Positions 7,636-14,160 of a stretch of 25,175 nucleotides of DNA are shown one piece after another. Every line of letters starts with the position of its first letter. Position 1 is the first letter of the stretch. The translations under genes and the position numbers were made by a program. The stretch is from Chloroflexi bacterium UBA4736 (lineage in GTDB: Bacteria > Chloroflexota > Dormibacteria > Dormibacterales > Dormibacteraceae): the NCBI GenBank assembly GCA_002404015.1, contig DHIW01000073.1, positions 107,823 to 132,997 of the forward strand. The letters run 5' to 3'. The notes beneath the pieces are model-generated. The model ran no database searches. It was given only the letters and a program-made list of their open reading frames with translations, and was not told the DNA's origin.

Positions 7636-7645
7636 ATTCTAGAAT
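7636..7645. promoter_or_regulatory. Palindromic -10 element apparently shared by aroC and the DinB-like gene
   Basis: The perfect palindrome ATTCTAGAAT fills much of the 23-bp gap between the two divergent start codons. Each strand reads TAGAAT, five of six matches to the -10 consensus. The box lies 7 nt before the ATG at 7653 on the plus strand and 6 nt before the GTG at 7629 on the minus strand, so both transcripts are predicted to start at their start codons. -35 boxes, if any, lie inside the opposing coding regions and are not convincing. Confidence 0.55.
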
Positions 7646-7652
7646 TCGGCGG

Positions 7653-8486
7653 ATGTTCGAACTTCCTCGGGAGCGGGTGGAAGCTGCCTTTCGGGGGCTG
7701 CTGGAGCTGCCAGACGCGGCCCTCGAGCGGCCCTGGCGCTGGCGCAGCTCTGAGCAGGATGTCCGGTACGGCCTCTACCGCCTGCACGAGGTCATCGGCG
7801 AGTCCCGGAGCGAGCTCGACCTGGACGCGATGCCGGCCGCCTGGTCGTCGATGGCGGCCCAGGCGACCGCGGCCCGCTGGGACCTTCACGGCCTCCTGCT
7901 GGGCGTCACCGACATCGAACAGGCCCCGGCCGCGGGCGAGTGGAGCGTCCGGGAGACGCTGAGCCACCTGGCAGCGGCCCAGCGGAATTGGGAGTGGCTG
8001 GCCGGCTGGTGGCTGGCGCGTGCCCGAGCCGGCGAGCCCATCCCACTCGAGGGTCCGAGGCCAGAGGAACGGCCCGCCTGGCTGGGACCCCGCGATGCCG
8101 ATGGCACACCTGACGAGATCCGGCGCCGGATCGACCGCTACGCGGACGGCTCGATCGCGCACCTGGCTGAGCTCGACCGCCGCGGCCTGCTCGACACCCC
8201 AGTGATGTGGTCGCGCACCGCCGAGGTGACGATCCGCTTCTACCCCTACCGGTGGGCGGCCCACCTGCGCGAGCACACCCAGCAGATCGACAGGGCGCTG
8301 CTGGCATTGGGGCCCCGCAGCGAGCTGGAGCGGGTGGTGCGGATCCTGGCGGCGGCCTACGGCGAGCTGGAGGGCGCGGCTCTGGGCGTGGCGGAGAGCG
8401 TGGCGACGGAGGTCCTGGGCACCACCGCGGAGAGCGTGGCCCGCCACGCTGACGAGGTCCGCCAGGCGGCGCTCGCGAGCGCCTAG
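7653..8486 (+). CDS. DinB-like metal-binding four-helix-bundle protein
   Basis: A 277-residue protein with a DinB/YfiT-like fold. The metal site is visible as H105 in ETLSHL (after the conserved WSVRE) and the paired H204 and H208 in HLREH. The helix PDEIRRRIDRY (153-163) and the tryptophan-rich segment (113-120) are typical of the mycothiol/bacillithiol-dependent DinB superfamily. An N-terminal extension of about 80 residues (YRLHEVIGESRSELD) may form another helical hairpin. Family members are thiol S-transferases, maleylpyruvate isomerases or of unknown role. The exact reaction here is not known. It probably has its own leaderless transcript from the palindrome shared with aroC. Confidence 0.75.
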   Translation: MFELPRERVEAAFRGLLELPDAALERPWRWRSSEQDVRYGLYRLHEVIGESRSELDLDAMPAAWSSMAAQATAARWDLHGLLLGVTDIEQAPAAGEWSVRETLSHLAAAQRNWEWLAGWWLARARAGEPIPLEGPRPEERPAWLGPRDADGTPDEIRRRIDRYADGSIAHLAELDRRGLLDTPVMWSRTAEVTIRFYPYRWAAHLREHTQQIDRALLALGPRSELERVVRILAAAYGELEGAALGVAESVATEVLGTTAESVARHADEVRQAALASA

Positions 8487-8499
8487 CAGGCCCTGCTAG
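8483..8499. repeat. Inverted repeat between convergent genes, possible weak terminator
   Basis: CTAGCAGG (8483-8490) and its reverse complement (8492-8499) are separated by one base. Folding with a five-base loop leaves a 6-bp stem. It covers the TAG stop of the DinB-like gene and lies before the stop of the convergent small gene. Only a short T-containing tail follows. Confidence 0.3.
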
Positions 8500-8521
8500 A
8501 GGCTTCTGGCGCTCGGCCGCT

Positions 8522-8965
8522 CTAGCGCTTGGCGCGCGCCATCAGGATGGTCCTGGCGGCGTGCGCATGGGCCGCGGTCGGCGGTTCCGGCCGGCGCCGG
8601 CGTTCCACCCCGTCGTAGCCCTCGAGAGAGGCCACGTAGCTGCGGGCCTCCGCCACCAGCTCCTGCCGGCGGCCTCCCCGCACCAGCTCGTCGAAGCGCT
8701 CGGCGACGCTCTCCGCGTCGGCCTCCAGCAGCAGTGATGCCCGGCCTTCCATGTACAGCTCCACGGCGGCGGCGTTATCGCTGGTTTCGACGGACTGAAG
8801 CACCTTCAGGACCGCGCTCCGGATCCGTTCAGCCCGCTGGCTGGCCAGCCAGCGCCGGTTGGCGCGGTCAAGCTGCTGCCTATTGAGAAACGACGCCAGC
8901 ACTGTTCCGCCCAAGGTCAGCCCAGGGCCGGCAGCACAACAACGAGAGCGTCGATTCTCACCCAT
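8522..8965 (-). CDS. Small hypothetical alpha-helical protein
   Basis: A protein of about 147 residues that I do not recognise. After a short Cys- and Gly-containing N-terminus, residues 26-60 (NRQQLDRANRRWLASQRAERIRS region) and 60-125 look strongly alpha-helical and charged, ending in an Arg/Pro/Ala/His-rich tail. No signal peptide, transmembrane segment or enzyme motif is evident. The start is uncertain: ATG 8965 gives 147 residues, and GTG 8902 gives 126 and removes the odd CC-containing N-terminus. The same frame stays open farther upstream, but that part is antisense to the molybdenum hydroxylase small subunit and was not included. Coding-like codon use and the convergent position support a real gene. 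Confidence 0.55.
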   Translation of the reverse strand: MGENRRSRCCAAGPGLTLGGTVLASFLNRQQLDRANRRWLASQRAERIRSAVLKVLQSVETSDNAAAVELYMEGRASLLLEADAESVAERFDELVRGGRRQELVAEARSYVASLEGYDGVERRRRPEPPTAAHAHAARTILMARAKR

Positions 8966-9011
8966 CTCATCTAAACGCGCGCGAGGGCAGACGTTTGCGC
9001 GTTTGGGTGGA

Positions 9012-9017
9012 TAGGCT
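9012..9017 (+). promoter_or_regulatory. -10 box of the molybdenum hydroxylase operon
   Basis: TAGGCT at 9012-9017 lies six bases before the GTG at 9024. The same hexamer sits seven bases before the GTG of the first amidohydrolase, which strengthens both. It implies a leaderless mRNA and favours GTG 9024 over GTG 9018. No good -35 match is seen 16-18 bp upstream. Confidence 0.4.
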
Positions 9018-9023
9018 GTGGGC

Positions 9024-9521
9024 GTGCTGAACGAGCTGGATCGCCAGGTGCAGCGCGAGGTGCTGACGCTCCTCGTGAACGGCGAGCAGGTCCAGCTGCT
9101 GGTCCCCGTCCACAAGACCCTGCTGGAGGTGCTCCGTGAGGACATGGGCCTCACCGGCACCAAGCACGGCTGCGAGCTCGGCGAGTGCGGGACGTGCACT
9201 GTCCTGGTGGACGGCGAGCCCCACCTGAGTTGCCTGGTCCTCCCCATCCAGCTGTGGGGCCGCGCGGTTACGACGGTCGAGGGCCTGGCCCAGGGGGCGC
9301 GGCTCCACCCCCTGCAGGAGACGTTCGTGGAGCTGGGCGCCGCCCAGTGCGGCTACTGCACGCCGGGCATGCTGCTGGCCGCGAAGGCACTGCTCGACGT
9401 CAACCCGAGCCCGACCGCCCAGGAGGTCCGGCAGGCCCTGGCCGGCAACCTCTGCCGCTGCACCGGCTACTCCAAGATCGTGGAGGCAGTCGAGCTGGCC
9501 GCCGAGCGCGCTCGTGGCTGA
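9024..9521 (+). CDS. hcrC: Molybdenum hydroxylase 2Fe-2S subunit, 4-hydroxybenzoyl-CoA reductase gamma type
   Basis: A 165-residue iron-sulfur subunit of the xanthine oxidase/CO dehydrogenase family. The plant-type [2Fe-2S] cluster ligands are C50, C55, C58 and C70 (KHGCELGECGTC segment). The second, four-helix cluster uses C109, C112, C144 and C146 (CGYC and CRC). It would carry electrons between the FAD subunit and the molybdenum site. The start is GTG 9024, or GTG 9018 two codons upstream; the TAGGCT box favours 9024. The gene overlaps the large-subunit start by 8 nt. The order small-large-medium matches hcrCAB of Thauera as I remember it, not the medium-small-large order of cox operons. 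The symbol is by family resemblance; substrate is unproven. Confidence 0.85.
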   Translation: MLNELDRQVQREVLTLLVNGEQVQLLVPVHKTLLEVLREDMGLTGTKHGCELGECGTCTVLVDGEPHLSCLVLPIQLWGRAVTTVEGLAQGARLHPLQETFVELGAAQCGYCTPGMLLAAKALLDVNPSPTAQEVRQALAGNLCRCTGYSKIVEAVELAAERARG

Positions 9522-11910
9522 GAACGGCGAGCGGCGCCTGGGTTCGGTCGGACGGTCCTTCCCGAAGGTGGACGGCGGCGCCAAGGTGACGGGCGCCGCG
9601 GTGTACGCGGACGACATCAACCTGCCCCGCACCCTGCACTGCAAGATCCTGCGCAGCCCGCTGCCCCACGCCCGGGTGCTGAGCGTCGATGCCAGCGCCG
9701 CCCGGCGCGTGCCCGGCGTTGTTGCGGTGATCACGGGCCAGGACCTCCCGATCCGGTTCGGGATCCTTCCCGTTTCCCAGGACGAGCGGGCCCTGGAGCA
9801 CGAGAAGGTGCGGTACGTGGGCGATCCTGTCGCCGCGGTCGCGGCACTCGACGAGGAGACGGCCGAGGCCGCCTGCTCGGCGATAAGGGTCGCGTACGAC
9901 GAGCTGCAGCCGGTGATGTCGATCGAGGAAGCCCTCAAGGAGCCCGTGGACGAGCCGATCCACGAACCCACCTACACGCGCCAGCCGCTGAACATCCACC
10001 GCCAGGTCGCCTACGAGTTCGGCGACGTCGACGCCGGCTTCGGGCAGGCCGAGCACATTCGCGAGGACCTGTTCTTCTTCCAGGGCAACACGCACCTGCC
10101 TATGGAGCAGCACTCGGCGACTGCCACCTACGTGGACGGCAAGCTGACTCTGTGGTCGTCGACCCAGGTCGTCCACTACGTCCACCGCGCGCTGGCCAAG
10201 ACGCTCGAGCTGCCGATGAACCGCATCCGCGTCATCGGAGCCGTCCACGGCGGCGGCTTCGGCGGCAAGACCGACCCCTTCTCGCACGAGATCGTCGTGT
10301 CCAAGCTGGCCATGCTCACCGGCCGGCCCGTCAAGTGCACTCTGACCCGAGAGGAGGTGTTCTACGCCCACCGCGGCCGCCACCCCGTCCTGATGTGGGT
10401 GCGGACCGGCGTGAAGCGCGACGGCCGGATCACCGCCATGCACTTCCGCAGCGCGCTCGACGGCGGCGCCTACGGCTCCTACGGCGCGGCCTCGGTCTTC
10501 TACACGGGCACGCTGCAGACGGTCACTTACGACATCCCCGCCTACCGCTTCGAAGGCTGCCGCGTGTTCACCAACAAGGCGCCCTGCGGCCCCAAGCGCG
10601 GCCACGGCACCCCCCAGCCCCGCTTCGCGATCGAGCTGCACCTCGACAAGATCGCCGACGAGCTGGGCCTCGACCGGGTCGAGCTGAAGCGGCGGAACTT
10701 CGTCAAGCCGTTCACGCGAGCGGTGAACTGGCTGCGGATCACCTCCTGCGGGCTCGAGGAGTGCACCGAGAAGGTGCTGACGGCGTCGGCCTACCGGACC
10801 CGTGAGCGCAGGCCGGGAAGGGGCATGGGCTTCGCGATCTCGGCGTACATGTCAGGCGCGGGCACGGCGATCTACTGGAACGACATGCCGCACTCCGAGG
10901 TGCAGGTCAAGGTGGACCGCACGGGGGTGACCGCGTTCTGCGGAGCCATGGACATCGGACAGGGCTCCGACTCCGTGCTTGCCCACATCGTGGCCGAGGA
11001 GCTGGGGCTGCATCCGAAGGACGTCCGGCTCGTGACCGCGGACACCGACACGACGCCCATCGACCTGGGCTCGTACTCCTCCCGAGTCACCTTCATGGCC
11101 GGCAACGCCGCGCTGCAGGCTGCCCGCCGGATGCGCGACCTCTTGGTCCAGGCGGTCGCCGCCAGGATGGGCGTGCACGGGGACCTCCACGAGATCCCCG
11201 TCGGGGACGGCCGGATCGGCGATTTCAGCTTTGAGGAGGCCAGCGAGCTGGCCGAGACCAGGTTCGGCACCCTGACAACGGGCGGCAGCTACACCCCACC
11301 TCGCATCGGGGGGCCGTTCAAGGGCTCCGGGGTTGGCCCCAGCCCGGCCTACAGCTATTCGGCCGCCGTGGTTGACGTGGACGCTGACGCCCGCACCGGC
11401 ATCGTCACCGTGAACAAGGTCTGGATCGCGCACGACGTGGGCCGCGCGATCAACCCCCTCCTGGTGATCGGCCAGGTCGAGGGCGGCGTGTACATGGGCC
11501 TGGGCGAGGCGCTGATGGAGGAGCAGGCCTACCGCAAGGGCCGGCACAAGTGGCCGTCGATGCTCGAGTACAAGTCGCCCACATTCCTCGACACGCCCGA
11601 GATCGTCACGTTCCTGGTCGAGACCATCGACCCCGAGGGTCCGTACGGCGCCAAGGAGGCGGGCCAGGGGCCCCTGCTGCCTGTGATCCCGGCCCTCAAC
11701 GCCGCCGTCCACGATGCGCTGGGGGTGTGGATCGACGAGGTCCCGGTCACACCCGAGAAAGTTGTCCGGGCTCTGGACGCGAAAGCCAAGGGCGAGATTC
11801 CCCGCCACGGCCCCAAGGCCTTCCCAGCCATCCCCTACCCGCCGCTGATCCGGGTGGAACCGCCCGACCCTCACGACATGCGGGTCGGCGAAGAGCTGGC
11901 CAATGCTTAG
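9514..11910 (+). CDS. hcrA: Molybdenum hydroxylase large subunit, 4-hydroxybenzoyl-CoA reductase alpha-like
   Basis: A 798-residue molybdopterin-cytosine-dinucleotide subunit of normal length for the family. The N-terminal aldehyde-oxidase a/b hammerhead domain (about 20-130) is followed by the large Mo-binding domain. Cofactor motifs include GGGFGGK, the GHG segment in GPKRGHGTPQ, MDIGQGSDS and the C-terminal GAKEAGQG, where E715 is the catalytic glutamate next to molybdenum. The CGPKRGHG and YGSYGA segments resemble 4-hydroxybenzoyl-CoA reductase more than CO dehydrogenase, and the CO dehydrogenase cysteine loop (VAYRCSFR) is absent. It starts with GTG inside the end of the small-subunit gene and overlaps the medium-subunit start by 8 nt. 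The aromatic CoA substrate is inferred from family and operon order. Confidence 0.88.
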   Translation: MAENGERRLGSVGRSFPKVDGGAKVTGAAVYADDINLPRTLHCKILRSPLPHARVLSVDASAARRVPGVVAVITGQDLPIRFGILPVSQDERALEHEKVRYVGDPVAAVAALDEETAEAACSAIRVAYDELQPVMSIEEALKEPVDEPIHEPTYTRQPLNIHRQVAYEFGDVDAGFGQAEHIREDLFFFQGNTHLPMEQHSATATYVDGKLTLWSSTQVVHYVHRALAKTLELPMNRIRVIGAVHGGGFGGKTDPFSHEIVVSKLAMLTGRPVKCTLTREEVFYAHRGRHPVLMWVRTGVKRDGRITAMHFRSALDGGAYGSYGAASVFYTGTLQTVTYDIPAYRFEGCRVFTNKAPCGPKRGHGTPQPRFAIELHLDKIADELGLDRVELKRRNFVKPFTRAVNWLRITSCGLEECTEKVLTASAYRTRERRPGRGMGFAISAYMSGAGTAIYWNDMPHSEVQVKVDRTGVTAFCGAMDIGQGSDSVLAHIVAEELGLHPKDVRLVTADTDTTPIDLGSYSSRVTFMAGNAALQAARRMRDLLVQAVAARMGVHGDLHEIPVGDGRIGDFSFEEASELAETRFGTLTTGGSYTPPRIGGPFKGSGVGPSPAYSYSAAVVDVDADARTGIVTVNKVWIAHDVGRAINPLLVIGQVEGGVYMGLGEALMEEQAYRKGRHKWPSMLEYKSPTFLDTPEIVTFLVETIDPEGPYGAKEAGQGPLLPVIPALNAAVHDALGVWIDEVPVTPEKVVRALDAKAKGEIPRHGPKAFPAIPYPPLIRVEPPDPHDMRVGEELANA

Positions 11911-12898
11911 GCTGCCCCGGCTCCGCTACCTGCAGCCCGCCAGCGCTCGCGAAGCCTCGGTCATGGCCGCCGAGCACGGCCCCCGGGCGATGCTGGTGGC
12001 AGGCGGCACCGACCTGTTCCCGAACCTGAAGCGGCGCCAGTTCGACCCCGAAACCTTGATCGGCCTCTGCCACCTGGCGGAGCTCGGCTCAGTGCGCGGC
12101 GATGCGCGGTCGGGCTTCGAAGTCGGCGCCGGCGTCACCCTCAGCCAAGCGGCGCGCCATCCCGGCCTCCTCGCGGCCTATGCCGGGTACGCGGAGGCGG
12201 CCGGGCTGGTCTCCTCGCCGCCCCTTCGCAACGCGGGAACCATCGGCGGCAACCTCTGCGTCGACACCCGCTGCAACTACTACAACCAGACTTTCGAGTG
12301 GCGCCAGTCGGTCGGCTTCTGCATCAAGAAGGATGGCGACATCTGCCTCGTGGCGCCGGGCAGCCCGCGCTGCTGGGCCCTCTCCTCATCGGACACAGCG
12401 CCCGTGGCCATCGCCGTGGGGGCGACCGTGGTGCTGGCGGGCCCCGACGGTGAGCGCGAGCTGCCCGCCGCCGCGCTCTACCGGGACGACGGCATCGACT
12501 ACCTCGCCAAGCAGCCGCACGAGGTCCTGACGGCGCTCCGGCTGCCCCCCTCGGACGGCCTGCGAACCGCCTATGTGAAGCTGCGGCGCCGAGGCTCGAT
12601 CGACTTCCCGATCGCCGGCGCAGCAGCCGCGCTGGTCCTCGACGGCCAGACGGTGAGCCGCGCCCGCATCGTGCTCTCGGCCGTCGGGTCCCACCCCGTC
12701 GACGCGACGGCGGCCGAGGAGTTCCTGGCCGGCCGCGAGCTCAGCGCCGAGGTGATCACGGAGGCCGCCGAGCTGGCCGCCAAGCCGGCCAAGCCGCTCG
12801 ACAACGCCGATCTCAGCTACCTGTGGCGAAAGCGCATGGTGCGGGTCGTGGTCGAGCAGGCGCTGGAGCGAGCAGCCTCCCCGGTCGCACGGAATTAA
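11903..12898 (+). CDS. hcrB: Molybdenum hydroxylase FAD subunit with extra four-cysteine insert, 4-hydroxybenzoyl-CoA reductase beta type
   Basis: A 331-residue FAD-binding subunit of the CO dehydrogenase medium-chain family. FAD motifs are VAGGTDLFP (32-40) and NAGTIGGNLC (110-119). Between the FAD domains lies an insert with C124, C140, C148 and C157, spaced 16, 8 and 9 residues. This pattern matches what I recall of the extra [4Fe-4S] ligands of Thauera aromatica HcrB, which let that enzyme accept low-potential electrons for reductive dehydroxylation. Xanthine and CO dehydrogenases lack this insert. ATG 11903 overlaps the large-subunit TAG. The TAA stop falls inside the -35 box of the next promoter. 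This is the best single clue to the identity of the complex. Confidence 0.9.
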   Translation: MLRLPRLRYLQPASAREASVMAAEHGPRAMLVAGGTDLFPNLKRRQFDPETLIGLCHLAELGSVRGDARSGFEVGAGVTLSQAARHPGLLAAYAGYAEAAGLVSSPPLRNAGTIGGNLCVDTRCNYYNQTFEWRQSVGFCIKKDGDICLVAPGSPRCWALSSSDTAPVAIAVGATVVLAGPDGERELPAAALYRDDGIDYLAKQPHEVLTALRLPPSDGLRTAYVKLRRRGSIDFPIAGAAAALVLDGQTVSRARIVLSAVGSHPVDATAAEEFLAGRELSAEVITEAAELAAKPAKPLDNADLSYLWRKRMVRVVVEQALERAASPVARN

Positions 12899-12923
12899 CT
12901 GGTTTCGGCCAACCGGTTAGGCT
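12895..12923 (+). promoter_or_regulatory. Promoter of the tandem amidohydrolase genes, leaderless type
   Basis: TTAACT (12895-12900), a 17-bp spacer and TAGGCT (12918-12923) are followed by seven bases and the GTG at 12931. It is the most complete leaderless-type promoter in the window. It lets the amidohydrolases be expressed separately from the upstream molybdenum hydroxylase, whose stop codon lies within the -35 hexamer. Confidence 0.6.
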
Positions 12924-12930
12924 CAGCTTC

Positions 12931-14160
12931 GTGCCGACGGCGGTGTTCGGGGACGCGCTTTACGACCCGGCGACGGCCGAGACCGTGCGCGACGCGGTCG
13001 TGATCATCGACGACGGCCGCGTGGTGGCGGCCGGCGCCCGGTCCCAGGTCAAGCCGCCGGCGGACGCGACGCGGGTGGACGCCGAGGGACTGACGCTCCT
13101 GCCCGGCCTCATCGATAGCCATGTCCACCTCTGCTTTCAGGGCCGCGGGCTGGACCTGGGTGAGTCGCTGGCGACCCCGCCCAGCTTGCTGACGCTGTTC
13201 GCCGTGGAGAGCTGCCGAAACACGCTGGAGGCCGGTTTCACGACCGTGCGCGACGCGGGCGGCACGCCGCATGGGATACGCCTGGCCGTCGACCGCGGCT
13301 ACTTCCCCGGCCCCCGCATGAGGCTCGCGGTCACGGTCCTCAGCCAGACCGGGGGCCACGCCGACCAGCACTTCCCGTGCGGGGTCGCGGTCGACTTCAA
13401 CCCGATGCCCGATGTGCCGCCGTCGGTCGTGGACGGTGTGGAACCGATGCGGCAGCGGGTGCGCGAGATCATCAGGTCCGGGGCCGACTGGATAAAGCTG
13501 TGCACCAGCGGCGGCGTGCTCTCGCCAGGCGACTCCCCCCACCACGCCACCTTCACCCTGGACGAGATCCGGGCGGCCGTCGAAGAGGCCGCGACCCAGG
13601 GCCGCAAGGTGATGGCGCACGCCCAGGCCAACCAGGGGATCCGCAACGCCCTCCAGTGCGGCGTGTCAACGGTCGAGCACGGGATCTGGATCGACGACGA
13701 CGTCTGCGAGATGTTCCTGGACGGCGACCGAGCGCTTGTCCCGACCCTGGTGGCGCCCCAATGGGTGATCCGGCACGCCGAGAACGGTCGGATGCCCAAG
13801 TGGGCTGCCGACAAGGGGCGTGCCGTCATTGCCGACCACGAGGCCAGCATCCGGCGGGCCATCGAGGCCGGGGTGAAGGTCGCCTTCGGCAGCGACAGCG
13901 GCGTCGGCCCTCACGGGACGCAGGGCGAGGAGTTTCTGCTCCTCCACAAGCTCGGTATGTCGCCGGACAACTGCCTCCGCTCGGCCACGACGGTGGCGGC
14001 CGAGGTGATCGGGGCGGCGGGCGCCGGCTCGCTCGGCGAAGGCTCTCTGGGCGACTTGATCGGCGTCCCCGGCGATCCCCTCGCCGACCTCGAGCTGGTG
14101 GCCAAGGCGGCGAACGTTCACCTGGTCGTCAAGGGTGGCGAGGTCGTGAAGGCGCGGTGA
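12931..14160 (+). CDS. Amidohydrolase (imidazolonepropionase/prolidase-like), copy 1
   Basis: A 409-residue metal-dependent hydrolase of the amidohydrolase superfamily. Metal ligands are H64 and H66 (HVH), K189 in DWIKL (probably carboxylated), H230 in MAHAQA, H250 in VEHGIW and D322 in FGSDSG. The arrangement fits the binuclear group that includes Xaa-Pro dipeptidase-like and imidazolonepropionase-related enzymes, which cleave C-N bonds of amides or peptides. No signal peptide is seen, so it is probably cytoplasmic. The GTG start is supported by alignment with copy 2 and by the promoter 7 nt upstream; the in-frame extension to 12823 lies inside the preceding gene. It overlaps copy 2 by GTGA. 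Confidence 0.88.
   Translation: MPTAVFGDALYDPATAETVRDAVVIIDDGRVVAAGARSQVKPPADATRVDAEGLTLLPGLIDSHVHLCFQGRGLDLGESLATPPSLLTLFAVESCRNTLEAGFTTVRDAGGTPHGIRLAVDRGYFPGPRMRLAVTVLSQTGGHADQHFPCGVAVDFNPMPDVPPSVVDGVEPMRQRVREIIRSGADWIKLCTSGGVLSPGDSPHHATFTLDEIRAAVEEAATQGRKVMAHAQANQGIRNALQCGVSTVEHGIWIDDDVCEMFLDGDRALVPTLVAPQWVIRHAENGRMPKWAADKGRAVIADHEASIRRAIEAGVKVAFGSDSGVGPHGTQGEEFLLLHKLGMSPDNCLRSATTVAAEVIGAAGAGSLGEGSLGDLIGVPGDPLADLELVAKAANVHLVVKGGEVVKAR
13597..13641 (+). repeat. 45-bp exact direct repeat, copy in first amidohydrolase
   Basis: The 45 bases encoding the segment from the QGRKVMAHAQ motif to NQGI are identical to 14820-14864 in the second amidohydrolase, 1223 bp downstream. Identity at third codon positions over this length, when flanking sequence differs, suggests recent duplication or gene conversion. 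Confidence 0.85.

Noticed and set aside
9400..10641. Long minus-strand open frame opposite the molybdenum hydroxylase large subunit
   Set aside because: It is a shadow frame antisense to conserved cofactor motifs and has no recognisable domain.
9024..12898. Annotation as CO dehydrogenase or xanthine dehydrogenase
   Set aside because: The large subunit lacks the CO dehydrogenase VAYRCSFR loop, the gene order differs from cox operons, and the FAD subunit has the four-cysteine insert absent from both enzymes.
13377..14156. N-terminal in-frame extension of the second amidohydrolase
   Set aside because: It reads the first amidohydrolase in the wrong frame, giving Arg/Gly/Pro-rich sequence. Alignment of the two copies fixes the start at GTG 14157.
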